A stretch of 64,000 nucleotides of DNA from Mauremys mutica (Eukaryota > Chordata > Testudines > Geoemydidae): assembly GCF_020497125.1 (NCBI RefSeq), contig NC_059073.1, positions 145,151,012-145,215,011 of the forward strand, written 5' to 3'. The position numbers were made by a program, and so were the translations under genes. The notes beneath the pieces are model-generated. The model saw only the letters and a program-made list of their open reading frames with translations. It did no database searches and was not told where the DNA came from. Positions 54,817-64,000 of the stretch are shown here, in pieces. Positions within the stretch are counted from its first letter, which is position 1. Each line of letters starts with the position of its first letter.

Positions 54817-56734
54817 CGTGTAGACATACCTTGAGGATATGTCTATACACCAGCGAGGAGCCAACAGCTGCGAAGTTAGATACAAGGGCTAGCTCTGCTC
54901 TGCTCAGGCCCCTCACAGCTCTGCTGTCGCTCACCAAGCCATGTAGTATCCCCACCCAATCATGAAGCCGCATCTCTCACATGCATCCAGGCCATCTGCT
55001 CCCTGCCTGATGTTAGCACCAGGAGATTTTTCTCAGGGTCTCTGAAATCCTTTTGCTCCCTGAGCTCTGACCTCCCAGCTGGTGGTGGGATGCGGAGTCC
55101 CTCGAGAAGGCGCGTGAGTCTGACATGTCCCTCATGCTGTCCAGAGTGTCTTAGCAGCATGCTGACTGCCGGCGCGAGCGGGGATAATGGGCCTTTGGCC
55201 TCCTACACAAACTCTACCAGGAGGTGGGCCAGGCTGGAGAAAAGAGTTCGGATCCAGCAGCCCAGTCCCACCTCCAATGCCACCATTTTGTTTTCCCCAC
55301 AAGGAAGTTGAGTCCTGTTGGAAATGTTTCCCCTCAGTCTCCTTCCCTTTGTGTTTCTAGCAGGTCCTGCCTGCACATGTCTCCGCTGCTAAAGCCTCCA
55401 TCCAGATCCCTGAGCAGATCAACCAGAGGAGAGGCGCCAGTCCCAGGTGTTATGCTTGCTAGGACGGGACTTTGGGAGTCTACCCAGTGCTGTGTGGACA
55501 AGATCAATAAATGTCACAGGGGTCTGTAGTCAATGGAAGATTCTCGTTGGCTTTAGATCAGAATTTCACTGTTGGCTCTCAGGGCCTCGCTTAAGGAGCT
55601 CTGGTCCCTTGCCTCCCAGCTGAGCACCAGGCAAGCCACAAAGAGAAAGAACAAAGCAGGGAAAGGTCCCCTTCACCATGGATCATTGATCCAGTGATCC
55701 AGACACAGACAGGGAACCATCCAATTCCAAGTTACTATCTACCCAGAGCCACAGATTGTGGCCTACCAAGCCACAATTCACAAGCACAACAATAGGAGAT
55801 ATAAAATCTCATGCTTCAGGGCATGAGCCAACCTCTAACTAATAGGGGTCAGGAAGAATCTTCCCCGGGGGGCAGGTTGTCCCATCAGTGCAGGGGCTCT
55901 TGCACCTTCCACTGAAGCAGCTGGTGCTGGGCACTGTCAGAGAAGGGCCAGCTGGATCTGTGGATCAAGCCATTCTAGCAAACCTATGTTCCTGCTTTTA
56001 CCACTTCCCATTGCTGTGGCTGTTAGAAGTACTAAGTGACCCTGGATTTGATAGCAATGGTCTCAGAGTTCCCTGGGGATTTGCATGAGATGCAATGGGG
56101 GCAGCATGTCAGGATTCAAACCACCACACCCCCGGCTGGGTGCTGCTGCAGCTGTGGTGCTCAGTGGGTTAAGCACACTGCAATACGTGCATTGAGATTA
56201 GCATCTGGCAAGCCCCATGTGGCGATCCCTAGGGCTGGGCTCACTCAGCGGGAAGGAACATTGGCCTGGAATCTGAAGAAGGAACTGAAGTTTCCCCAGG
56301 CCCCATGGGTCTCAGCCTCCCACTCCTTCCCCTGGCAGAAAACCATGGTGCCGGACAATCCCCAGTGCAACACGGCCACCCTGGAAATGGCACCAGGCAT
56401 AAACTGCAACTTCCTCTAATGTGCTTATCCAGCTCTGGGTCCCCAGTGCCTGGGGTCACCCCAGGCCTTCCGCAAGGGGAGAGGATCATGGGAGAAAGGA
56501 GAGATGCACAGAGTCTGTCTGCAGAGAGACCACCACAGGGGTAAGAGGCCAGGGCCGATGGCAGCTGTGTACCTCACCCTCTTGGGTCACCTGGGTCGCT
56601 TGTTTCCTTTCCTCTGAAACCCCCTCCAGCTGATTAATATCATCCTGACCCAGAGAGCCCAGCCCCAAACATCAGATCCCAGGGGCTGGATCCCTGGCCT
56701 GGGATGGGAGGCTGTGGGTCTCTCGGAGCCAAGT
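54817..56734. other. Intergenic
   Basis: Mostly unique. The only repeat recognised is the CR1-like tail at 55800-55965. No exon with splice sites or a domain was recognised. Confidence 0.4.
55800..55965 (+). repeat. CR1-like LINE 3' tail
   Basis: 'ctcatgcttcagggcatgagcc', 'ggggggcaggttgtcccatc', 'cttgcaccttccactgaagc' and 'tggtgctgggcactgtcag' follow the order of an old CR1-like 3' UTR. The last part is lost. Confidence 0.5.
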
Positions 56735-56835
56735 CCCAGGGGGAGAAGGAGAGACAAAGATATGTGGGGAGAGGGGGAAAGGGAGTCAAGAGACACCGAT
56801 GAAGAGAGGGAGATGGAGAAGGGGAGAGGGAGGTG
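56735..56835 (+). repeat. Purine-rich (GA) low-complexity tract
   Basis: About 100 bp with G and A nearly throughout ('ggagaaggagagac', 'gagggggaaaggg', 'agatggagaaggggagagg'). Overlapping frames are artefacts. Confidence 0.7.
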
Positions 56836-57599
56836 CAAATGGAGTGGGAACCGCAGACACTTAAATCTCCATCTCCCAGTCATCGGAGGCCTGGTTGTCG
56901 GGAAGCCCTTAATAACGTCTGCAAATAACAGTTGCGTCCTGGCGCCGACGGCAAGGGGAGAGAGGCAGGACCGCGCCGGTGCTTCGGAGGCTCAGCTAAG
57001 GTCTGTGGGAACCCAGCTTTGCATTGGGGAGGCGCCCCGCCTGCTCTAGAAAATGGAGCAAACCCTGCACAGCATGTGGGAAGCTGCTGAAGGCTGGGAG
57101 CAGCAATTCCCAGGGCGCCTCCCTGCCGAAGGAGTGCTCTGCCTGCCAGGCTCCGGGAGTTAACTCCTCTGTGCCAGGGTCCCTCCTAGGAAAGCCTGCA
57201 GCCGGGACTGGCTCCCTAGAGCGGGCGATGGTATGGGTGTCAGTCTGCAGAGCTGTCAGTTGTGGAGTATCCTTTGGGTTGACCCTGTGACCTTCGCCCC
57301 TGCCCCGGCTGGGTCAGTTTTTGCTAGGTGGATAGCCAGGTGGAGTGGCCATTCCCACACCTGAGCAGGCGGGGCCTTCGGTTGCTTCCCTGGGCTCCGC
57401 CCACTAATCCCAGTCATCCAACAGGCTGGCGTCTTTCCAAGCACTGAATTCTCCCAGGGCGCTGTTGCGTGCCAGGGGATGGAGTTCATGTCCTCGTTAG
57501 GGCAAACTGGAAAGGGTTTCAAACACAAGGGAACACCTTCCGATGGCGCGGTGGCACCACTGGAAACTAAAGGGTCTGTTTCCGCTTGAACCGAGTGGG
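56836..57599. other. Intergenic, nothing recognised
   Basis: Unique-looking, moderately GC-rich DNA with no feature. Confidence 0.4.
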
Positions 57600-57760
57600 A
57601 CCGAGAGGGCACATTTTTGGATTTTCCCACACTTTCCCCCTTTTGACCTCAGGGGAAAAATGAAAAAAATTAAATGGAAATGGAAAAAATGAAAAAGAAA
57701 AATGAAAAAACCCAGGCCCCTCCGCGAGTAGCAAAAACTGGAAAATTTCAAACTGTAGCA
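57600..57760. repeat. A-rich dispersed repeat
   Basis: 'gaaaaaaattaaatggaaatgg', 'aaaaatgaaaaagaaaaatg' and 'ggaaaatttcaaactg'. Of the same character as the other AT-rich patches. Confidence 0.5.
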
Positions 57761-57951
57761 ACACGTTGCACATCATCCCAAAAGGCAGTTTTCATCTAAA
57801 AAACTTTTGCCTTGTTCTGGTGATGATGTATGTGCATGTGACGGGCTCTGGGCGAATTTGACCTCTGATAAGGCCAACTCGATGGGTGATGGTTGGGAAT
57901 TTGTGGCCCTAACGGTTTTTCGTCCCCATCCCCCAGGAATAGCACACTGGT

Positions 57952-58189
57952 CAGGGATGGCTCCAGGCACCAGCGAAGGAAGCAGGTGCTTGGGGCGGCC
58001 AATGGGAAGGGGTGGCACAGCCGGGTCTTCGGCGGCGGGTCCCTCAGTCCCTCTCGGAGCGAAGGACTCACTGCTGAATTGCCGCCTAAGAATGAAGCGG
58101 CGCAGTAGAGCTGCCACCAATTGCGGCTTTATCTTTTTTTTTTTTTTGCTTCGCCACTTGGGGTGGCAAAAAAACTGGAGCTGGCCCTG
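57952..58189. mobile_element. hAT MITE, 238 bp
   Basis: Left end CAGGGATGGCTCCAGG; reversed right end CAGGGCCAGCTCCAGTTT. Perfect 8-bp TSD acactggt (57944-57951 and 58190-58197). Interior: 'gtcttcggcggcgggtccc' and 'gctgaattgccgcc', then a T run. Same family as 58412-58635. Confidence 0.93.
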
Positions 58190-58411
58190 ACACTGGTTAT
58201 GGCATTCAGGTGGGAAGGGGGTAGACCCTTGGGTGGGCTGCGAATCTCTCCCTTTGAAGCTGGTCCTCCTTGTATAAATAACTACATAGTCACTGGGGCA
58301 GAGAGAAACTGATTCCATAGCCCCGTGGGAGTCCCAGATTCAAGTCCCTGCCCTGAACCTGGCTATTCTGGGATGGGGCTCACTCTCCTGCCCAGCTCTA
58401 GTTATTACATG

Positions 58412-58635
58412 CAGGGCCGGCTCCAGGGGTTTTGCCGCCCCAAGCAGAAGAAGGGGAAGAAAAAAAAAAAAAGCCGCGATCGCAATCTGCGGCAATTCAG
58501 CGGGAGGTTCTTCGCTCTGAACAGGAGTGAGGGACCCTCCGCCGAATTGCAGCTGAATACTTGAAAGTGCCGCCCCGCTCCGGAGTTGCCGCCCCAAGCA
58601 CCTGCTTGATAAGCTGGTGCCTGGAGCCGGCCCTC
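58412..58635. mobile_element. hAT MITE, 224 bp
   Basis: Left end CAGGGCCGGCTCCAGG; reversed right end GAGGGCCGGCTCCAGG, one mismatch. Perfect 8-bp TSD attacatg (58404-58411 and 58636-58643). The interior has an A run (58458-58471) and 'gcggcaattcagc' with 'gccgaattgcagc', an inverted pair. Confidence 0.93.
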
Positions 58636-58643
58636 ATTACATG

Positions 58644-59436
58644 ACAACCATAGCACAAGCCCTGACGGCATGTCATGACCACAACACGCAGAGGCCAAAC
58701 ACCGAGTGAAGCTCCATCAATTTTATGTGAGTTAATCCTAATTTGCAATTTAAGTTAGAGGAAAATCAGGCCCATGTTAAACAAGACTCGAGGACCCAGG
58801 AGAAGAGTTCAAGCCAGGGACAGTGCGATGGCCAAAGAGAAGGAAGGGCTGGCAGCCGGCGAGCCAGAGGGCTCATGATGGACGAAGTCAGGAGCCTGTG
58901 GCAGGCAGGAGCGGGGAGCCGAGGGTGCTTGGTGGATGAGGACCAGGGACTGTTCAATAGCTAGGTGACAGCGGGTGCGAGAGGCATCCGGAGCAGGACG
59001 GGAGGCACAGTGATGGCCGCACAGGCCCACTCATTGTCTGTTACCTTGCCAGCAAGGACGTCTTCACAGCGGCTGGGAGCGCGGAAGACAGATACGCGCT
59101 CGCTCTGGTCAACCTAGCACTGTGAAAATAGCGTGGCTGCAGCCGCCCGGGCAGTGGTGTGGACTAGCCACCCTGGTACAAACCGCGTGACCTCTTGGGT
59201 ACAGACTTAGACAACTAGCCCATGGCCATGCTGCTAGCAAGGCTCTGTCTCCCTGTGCTGGGAAGCACGCTCCCAACTGTTGTTAGCCATACGCTGTGTC
59301 CCACCACCATAAAACACAATACGGCCACATTCAGAACCGGACCAGCAATGACTTCAGCAGCAAAGGGCACGCACGGGACATAGAGATGGGATGCAGTGTC
59401 AGCTAATGCATAGGGACTTAGGGCATCAGATTTGTT
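58644..59436. other. Intergenic, nothing recognised
   Basis: Unique-looking DNA with no recognised feature. Confidence 0.4.
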
Positions 59437-59640
59437 CCAGTCTGTGCCACTGATTTAGGGCAAATCACTTCATCTCTCTGTGCTGGCATTTCCCCTCCAT
59501 CCAGTTTAGATTGGAAGCTCTTCCGGGCAAGGGCTGTCTTCCAGTCTGCGTGAAAACAGCACATAGAGGGGCTAACCCGGCTGGAGCCTCTGTGTCCTTC
59601 TACAAGTAGGTCAGGCGTATGTGGCATTAGGTTCTGATCC
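59437..59640 (+). repeat. MIR/L2-like fragment
   Basis: 'gtgccactgatttagggcaaatcac' in parts, 'atctctctgtgctggc', then 'agattggaagctcttccggg' and 'caagggctgtcttccag', the MIR/L2 tail wording. Confidence 0.5.
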
Positions 59641-60959
59641 TGTAGTCTATGGGTCTGTGTGCAGGACCAGGGGCTGAGATAGTACATGGGCCAGGTGGCT
59701 CCTTGGAGTGGATCATTTTTTGTTTATTTTTTATTTTTTTCCATGCGATTCCATAAATAACTGTATCTTGACCTTCCAAAAAAACATTTTGTTCTATTCC
59801 TTGCCGTGAACATTCTTCTCGTCCGGCCCTGCTGCCCGTTTCCCATGTTGGGTCACAGAGTCGTTTATCAAGCAGCCAAAATGTGTTGGCGGAGCTTTCA
59901 GTAAATAAACCAGCCCCAGGAAAAGGCTCACGCGCGAGGTGCTCGGGGTTTATAGTCCAACACGGACCCGGAGCCTCCGAATCATTTACGGTGGGAACTC
60001 AGGAGCATTTCTAGACTGTATGTAGCTGGATTAGTAACAGAGTCGGTCCACTAGAGATGTAGTTTGAGTTAATTTGACTTCTACCTTTATTTAAAAAAAG
60101 AATCCAGGGTTGCTTCTGTTCTCACAGCACCAGTTTGACACCCCTGTCCCTTGGCTGATTTCAATGGAGGCGCTTTAGATTTGCAGGTGTGTTAGGGGTG
60201 CAGGGGAGAGTTTGGGGTCACCCTTAGGAGCGCAGGAAAATGGGGCCCTCAGAGGAGACCCAAGCCCAGCTCTGGTGAAGAGGTTCACTTGGCCTCCTGC
60301 TCCAGTCCTGCGGCCCCAAGGGTAGGATTTGCTGGAGAGTTGTTTCCTTCCCAGCTCCAGCTGCGAGAGCAGAGAGAGTGAGTCATCAGTTCTGCCTGGA
60401 AGCTCCAGAATGCACTTCTCCGGCCCCCGTGATTAGCACTGGATCTCCCTGCTGCCAGCACAGAACACATGACCACAGAGCCCCTCTCCCATCTGGGATC
60501 TAGCCAGGCTCTCTCCTGCCAAGCCTGGCGAAAGCGTGTGAACCTCATGGGACCTCGTGTAGCCCTATCACCGAGCCCCCTATTGAGCGCCCTAGATGGC
60601 ACTGATGCAAAGGGCAGAGTCCTGACAGCCCATGAAGCCCCTGCCGCGTCCCTCAAGCTGACCTAGGCTTGCATGCCCCAGCTGAGTGGGTGAAGTCAAT
60701 GGCAAAACAGGGTCAGGATTTCACCCCCTTAATTGCATATTCTTAAAGGCCTTAAAAAACATGTCTGGTTTTGAGGCTCAGCCTGGAACTGTGCCCAGGG
60801 TTGGCAGCCAGGACTCCTGGGTTCTGTTCTAAAATATCTGCTCTAGTTCAACCACAAGTCATGTGGCTCGATACAGGCATCCCTGGGCGAGAGCCTCTGG
60901 CTTGGGCTATGCGGGAGATCAGAGTGGCTGATCATAATCGTCCCTCCTCCTGGCCTTAA
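59641..60959. other. Intergenic, mostly unique
   Basis: 59700-59950 is AT-rich, repeat-poor and could be conserved non-coding DNA. 60803-60830 ('agccaggactcctgggttctg') is a SINE-head scrap. No gene recognised. Confidence 0.4.
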
Positions 60960-61140
60960 CATCTAGGAATCTATCCCCAGCTCTGCCGCTGACTCACTGG
61001 GTGACCATGGGCAAGTCACACAGTCTCTTTATGCCTCAGTTTCCCCAGCTGCAGAATGGGGCTCGTGATACTTAATTACGCCCCATGCCCCCTCTTGAGG
61101 TTATTGCTACACAGTCAATAGCTGGAGAGTGCTAAGAGTT
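60960..61140 (+). repeat. tRNA/MIR-type SINE
   Basis: 'ccccagctctgccgctgactc', 'gggtgaccatgggcaagtcac', 'gcctcagtttccccagctg', 'gagagtgctaagagttatt'. A good full-order copy in the plus direction. Confidence 0.75.
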
Positions 61141-61187
61141 ATTATGGCCCTCAGACAGTACACACACTCGCTTATTACAAAATATCT

Positions 61188-61193
61188 TTTATT
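61188..61193 (-). promoter_or_regulatory. Candidate poly(A) signal for ADRA2B
   Basis: TTTATT on the plus strand reads AATAAA on the minus strand, about 2.5 kb past the ADRA2B stop. I saw no other exact AATAAA in the sense direction between here and the stop. It lies just inside a SINE that ends near 61140, so the SINE is just downstream of the proposed 3' end. Whether it is used cannot be told from sequence. Confidence 0.3.
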
Positions 61194-63717
61194 GTTAAAA
61201 TATCTCAAGACTTTTCATCAACATCATTCCACACACACTACAGCAGGGAAAAAAACAACTCCTGCCTTTCACAGGGGATATGGTTACGGGACACAGAGAC
61301 TCACAGCAGCTCCAAAGAGAGCCCGTGCCCATCATAACCCACCCCATGTTGCAATGCCACATGCAGCCAGAGGCAAAACACAGGAAGCCCAAGTGGCATG
61401 CATCATCCCACCACCCCTGCAGGTGACAGGTTCGGAGGCAGCAAACCTGCTCCTCGCTTCCACTGGATGTTATAGGTTCTCCTCCTCTCTTCCCTCTACA
61501 GGGTCAGGGGCAAAAATCCATCCCCGCTATTTTTCATCTCTCCACAGACTGCTTGGAAAGGGGGCAACGCTGCATTTCGATGCGGAGTCCATAAGTGGTA
61601 ACAAGATACTTTAAAATCAGCACTGGCTAATTGTAATTTCAATAACCAATTGGAGCCAGAATGATCCACACTGAAAGAGCACAGGACTGGGAGTCAGGGC
61701 GCCTGGGTTCTTTTCTCACCTCTGACACCCACTTGATGTCTGAACCATAGGCAAGTTACTTCCTCCCCTGAGAATCAGTTTTGCCCCCTGTAAAATGAGG
61801 ATCATTGTTACTCACTCAGGCTTGTAAAGTGCTTAGAGTTCTACGGATTTAAAAAGCTCCGTACAAGTGTCAACGCTTACTGGTTCTGGATCCCACTTTT
61901 GCAGAGTTCCAGGCAGCTGACTCTGTACCTAGAGTGTATGGGTGACATAAAGACCCGGGAAAGGAGATCCCATCCCTGCTGTGGGGGGGTGGTATGGTCT
62001 TATTAAACACGGGTCTAAGGGGAAAGTGACACAAAGCTCCCACAATGGCCAAGGAGTGAGAACCAGAAAGATGTCTCCCGCTCACAGCTCCCATTCTGAT
62101 GTGCAAAATTAGGCTGTTGTGTCATTCTTAAAAGAACGATTCAGGCTTAGAAACACCGTATCAACGCTACTAACACATCCTTGATTAACCACCTTCTCTT
62201 TCTCACTTGCATTCATACCGTAGATGCTTTGATTGCATGTTTTTGTTCCTTGCAAACAGATACTATTTGCTTTGGAGAGCTCAGTATGCATTTGGGGGGC
62301 GGGGAGGACAAACAACGGGGAGACAAACTGCTGAAGGAGCTACAGATCCCAGAGGTAATGACAGAAGCTATCAAGCAAAATAGAGTCCTAGAAGACTCGG
62401 CATCCTGGAGAATGGGGCCAGATTCTGTCTGTTTCCAGGATCTGTGAGCGACTTTGACCGCACGCTTTGTTCTGAATTCCGTAGAAAGGTGACGGACTGG
62501 GGTAGATACAGAGAAGGGGGGCGTACGTTGTACGGGCTGAGCAAGAGGAAAGGAGGAAAAAAGAAAGAATTCTTCTTTTCATAAAAAAAAAAAAGGAACC
62601 AAGGAAGGAAAAGCCTCACACCCAAACTCTCCTCTCGGTCCCAAGTGCGTCAACCCTAAAAAAAACCTTGTGTCCATACCAGCTTGTCCCTCCCCAAGTT
62701 CCCCCCCCCCCCGCTAGCAGCTCCACTAGTGGGAGTCCTGGCGTAGACACTGCACCTGCCGCCACTGGCCTTTTAACCCCATGCTCACAGGAGGTCATGC
62801 TGACACGGTGTTAAAAGCACAGGCTGTCACGGGAGCCTTGTCCACACTAGGGCCCCCACACTGGGAACTGTCACCCAGAAATCCTAGGGCATGGGTTCTC
62901 AATCCGGGGGTGATGTCCACCCCACCGTCCCCATGCTGCTAAATGGGAGAGACGTGTCTGAGCTAGATCCCAGCTCCATTGGAGCAGGGTTCCATGGGCG
63001 GGGGGGGGCTCGTCCCAGCATGAAGGACTCGGTGAACCCTGGCTCTGTGATTTAGCAAGAATTACCCCAGTGAAGCCGAGAGCAGAATCTGGCCCATGCA
63101 GACTGAAACCTTTACTGCATTAAACCTCCATGATCACATGAGCTCTGTACAAGTATGTTTGCGACCCACCACTCAGCTGGCATAAAAGGGCACAATGCAG
63201 CTGTGACCAGCATCAAATTTGGCCCTTGCCTTCCTAAGCAGAGAGAAAGTGTGGCCCGGGGCAGATTTCTTTCTGAGTCTCACCACACCAACCTCCAATG
63301 GGAGACAGAAAGAAGGAAAAGAGACTGGCAGGAGACTCTCTTGTGGTTACCTGGAAGGCAGGTCACACACACTCTCCTCTGTAGAGTTGGTGGGAAGAGA
63401 GTTTTTCTCATCCCACCCATATGAATGGCATGCACATTAAGGGCTCCCCAGCTCGGTAGAAAATACATTGGCAAATGGTCCTGGGTTTTAACTCATTTGC
63501 AGGAAATATAGAGAGAGAGATATAAAAAGGCTGATCCAAAACAGTCTTTAAAACAGTCTTTTGTATCCACTGCCCATCCCCGCTCTTTGCAAACACAAAA
63601 GCTGATGAATAAATAGACGTGTTTTAAATAGCATCGGTGGAATGTTGCCACTATCCCCCCCCCCCCGCCCTCTCCCCCACACCTCAACCTACAGTCTCCC
63701 ACCTCCCCTCTGCTCTC
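61194..63717 (-). other. Probable ADRA2B 3' UTR and flank
   Basis: Non-coding DNA between the ADRA2B stop and the candidate poly(A) signal. It holds a MIR-like SINE (61668-61870), a C run at 62701-62712, an A run near 62583-62594, a C run at 63656-63666 and a degenerate copy of the 'agaatctggccc' dispersed motif near 63085. No other gene is seen. Its assignment as 3' UTR is inference from position. Confidence 0.35.
61668..61870 (+). repeat. tRNA/MIR-type SINE
   Basis: 'gactgggagtcagggcgcctgg', 'aggcaagttacttcctcccc', 'ccctgtaaaatgaggatcat', 'cttgtaaagtgcttagag'. Plus strand, antisense to ADRA2B, inside its candidate 3' UTR. Confidence 0.7.
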
Positions 63718-64000
63718 TCACCAGGCAGTCTGAGTCCCCTGCCTGCAGAGGATCTTGCGGAAGGCCTTGCGGAAGTCCTGGTTGAAGATGGTGTAGATCA
63801 CAGGGTTCAAGGAGCTGTTGCAGTAGCCAATCCAGAAGAAGAACTGGAACACGCTGTTGGGGACCTTGCAGAGTTCTGGGCAGATGGCCCCCAGGCTATA
63901 GAGAAAGAAGAAAGGGAACCAGCAGAGGACAAAGACCCCGATTACCACGGCTAGGACGAAGGTGAACCTCTTCTCCCGGTTGAGGTGGGTCTTCCTCTTC
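63718..64000 (-). CDS. ADRA2B: Alpha-2B adrenergic receptor, C-terminal 93 residues (partial at window edge)
   Basis: Class A GPCR of the plasma membrane that binds adrenaline and noradrenaline and signals through Gi/o. The minus-strand frame is open to the window edge and ends in TGA at 63718-63720. It reads a basic end of intracellular loop 3 ([13 protein letters not shown]), TM6 with the CWFP motif (VLCWFPFF), a short extracellular loop with two cysteines (ICPELC), TM7 with NSSLNPVIY (the NPxxY switch), then helix 8 ([10 protein letters not shown]) with a cysteine where GPCRs are often palmitoylated. The tail TQTAW matches my memory of alpha-2B; the alpha-2A and alpha-2C tails differ. Alpha-2 receptor genes are usually intronless, so the remaining roughly 350 residues should lie directly to the right. 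No frameshift is seen. Confidence 0.95.
   Translation of the reverse strand, partial: KRKTHLNREKRFTFVLAVVIGVFVLCWFPFFFLYSLGAICPELCKVPNSVFQFFFWIGYCNSSLNPVIYTIFNQDFRKAFRKILCRQGTQTAW

Noticed and set aside
54960..55160. Possible short exon on the minus strand
   Set aside because: The 66-codon frame has no domain I recognise and no clear splice sites, so it is not listed as a gene.

Overview
The window is vertebrate nuclear DNA, most likely from a turtle. It has CR1-type LINEs in both orientations, many small hAT-like and Harbinger-like elements of kinds I associate with turtle genomes, tRNA/MIR-like SINEs and several solo LTRs. I see no mammalian Alu or B-type SINEs and no bacterial gene organisation. 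The turtle call rests on memory of these repeat families and was not searched; the species cannot be told.

Only one protein-coding gene is supported. The 3' end of an alpha-2B adrenergic receptor gene (ADRA2B) lies on the minus strand at 63718-64000 and continues past the right edge. It has TM6, TM7, helix 8 and the family C-terminus. Its 3' UTR may run left to a poly(A) signal at 61188-61193. The other 61 kb is intergenic and largely built from transposable elements, often nested.

Layout: 1-4.5 kb, unique DNA, a SINE and a 661-bp hAT-like element. 4.5-9.6 kb, two minus-strand CR1/L3-type LINE remnants split by hAT elements with perfect 8-bp target-site duplications (TSDs), and the second also by a 5'-truncated L1. 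10-18 kb, mostly unique with small MITEs and SINE pieces. 18.5-19.4 kb, a hAT MITE and a CR1. 22.7-23.3 kb, a long TIR element. 26-31.6 kb, a G-rich minisatellite split by a CR1, a Harbinger-like MITE, a hAT MITE, a palindromic 70-bp array and LTR pieces. 32.7-33.7 kb, a hAT element with a C-rich minisatellite. 33.9-38 kb, mostly unique with Harbinger-like elements. 39.1-40.4 kb, an ATCC/ATCT microsatellite split by a solo LTR. 41.7-48.15 kb, a long minus-strand CR1 split by a second CR1, by a solo LTR that itself carries a hAT MITE, and by another hAT MITE. 49.7-54.2 kb, three LTRs, a hAT element and another CR1. 54-63.7 kb, mostly unique with two related hAT MITEs at 58 kb and SINEs.

No operon, CRISPR array, rRNA, functional tRNA or intact mobile-element gene set was found. 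The open frames outside ADRA2B look like chance frames in repeats or decayed LINE reverse transcriptase and endonuclease. The main interest is the insertion order that the TSDs make readable and the GC-rich palindromic modules shared by otherwise different MITE families. I did not find a convincing new functional system.
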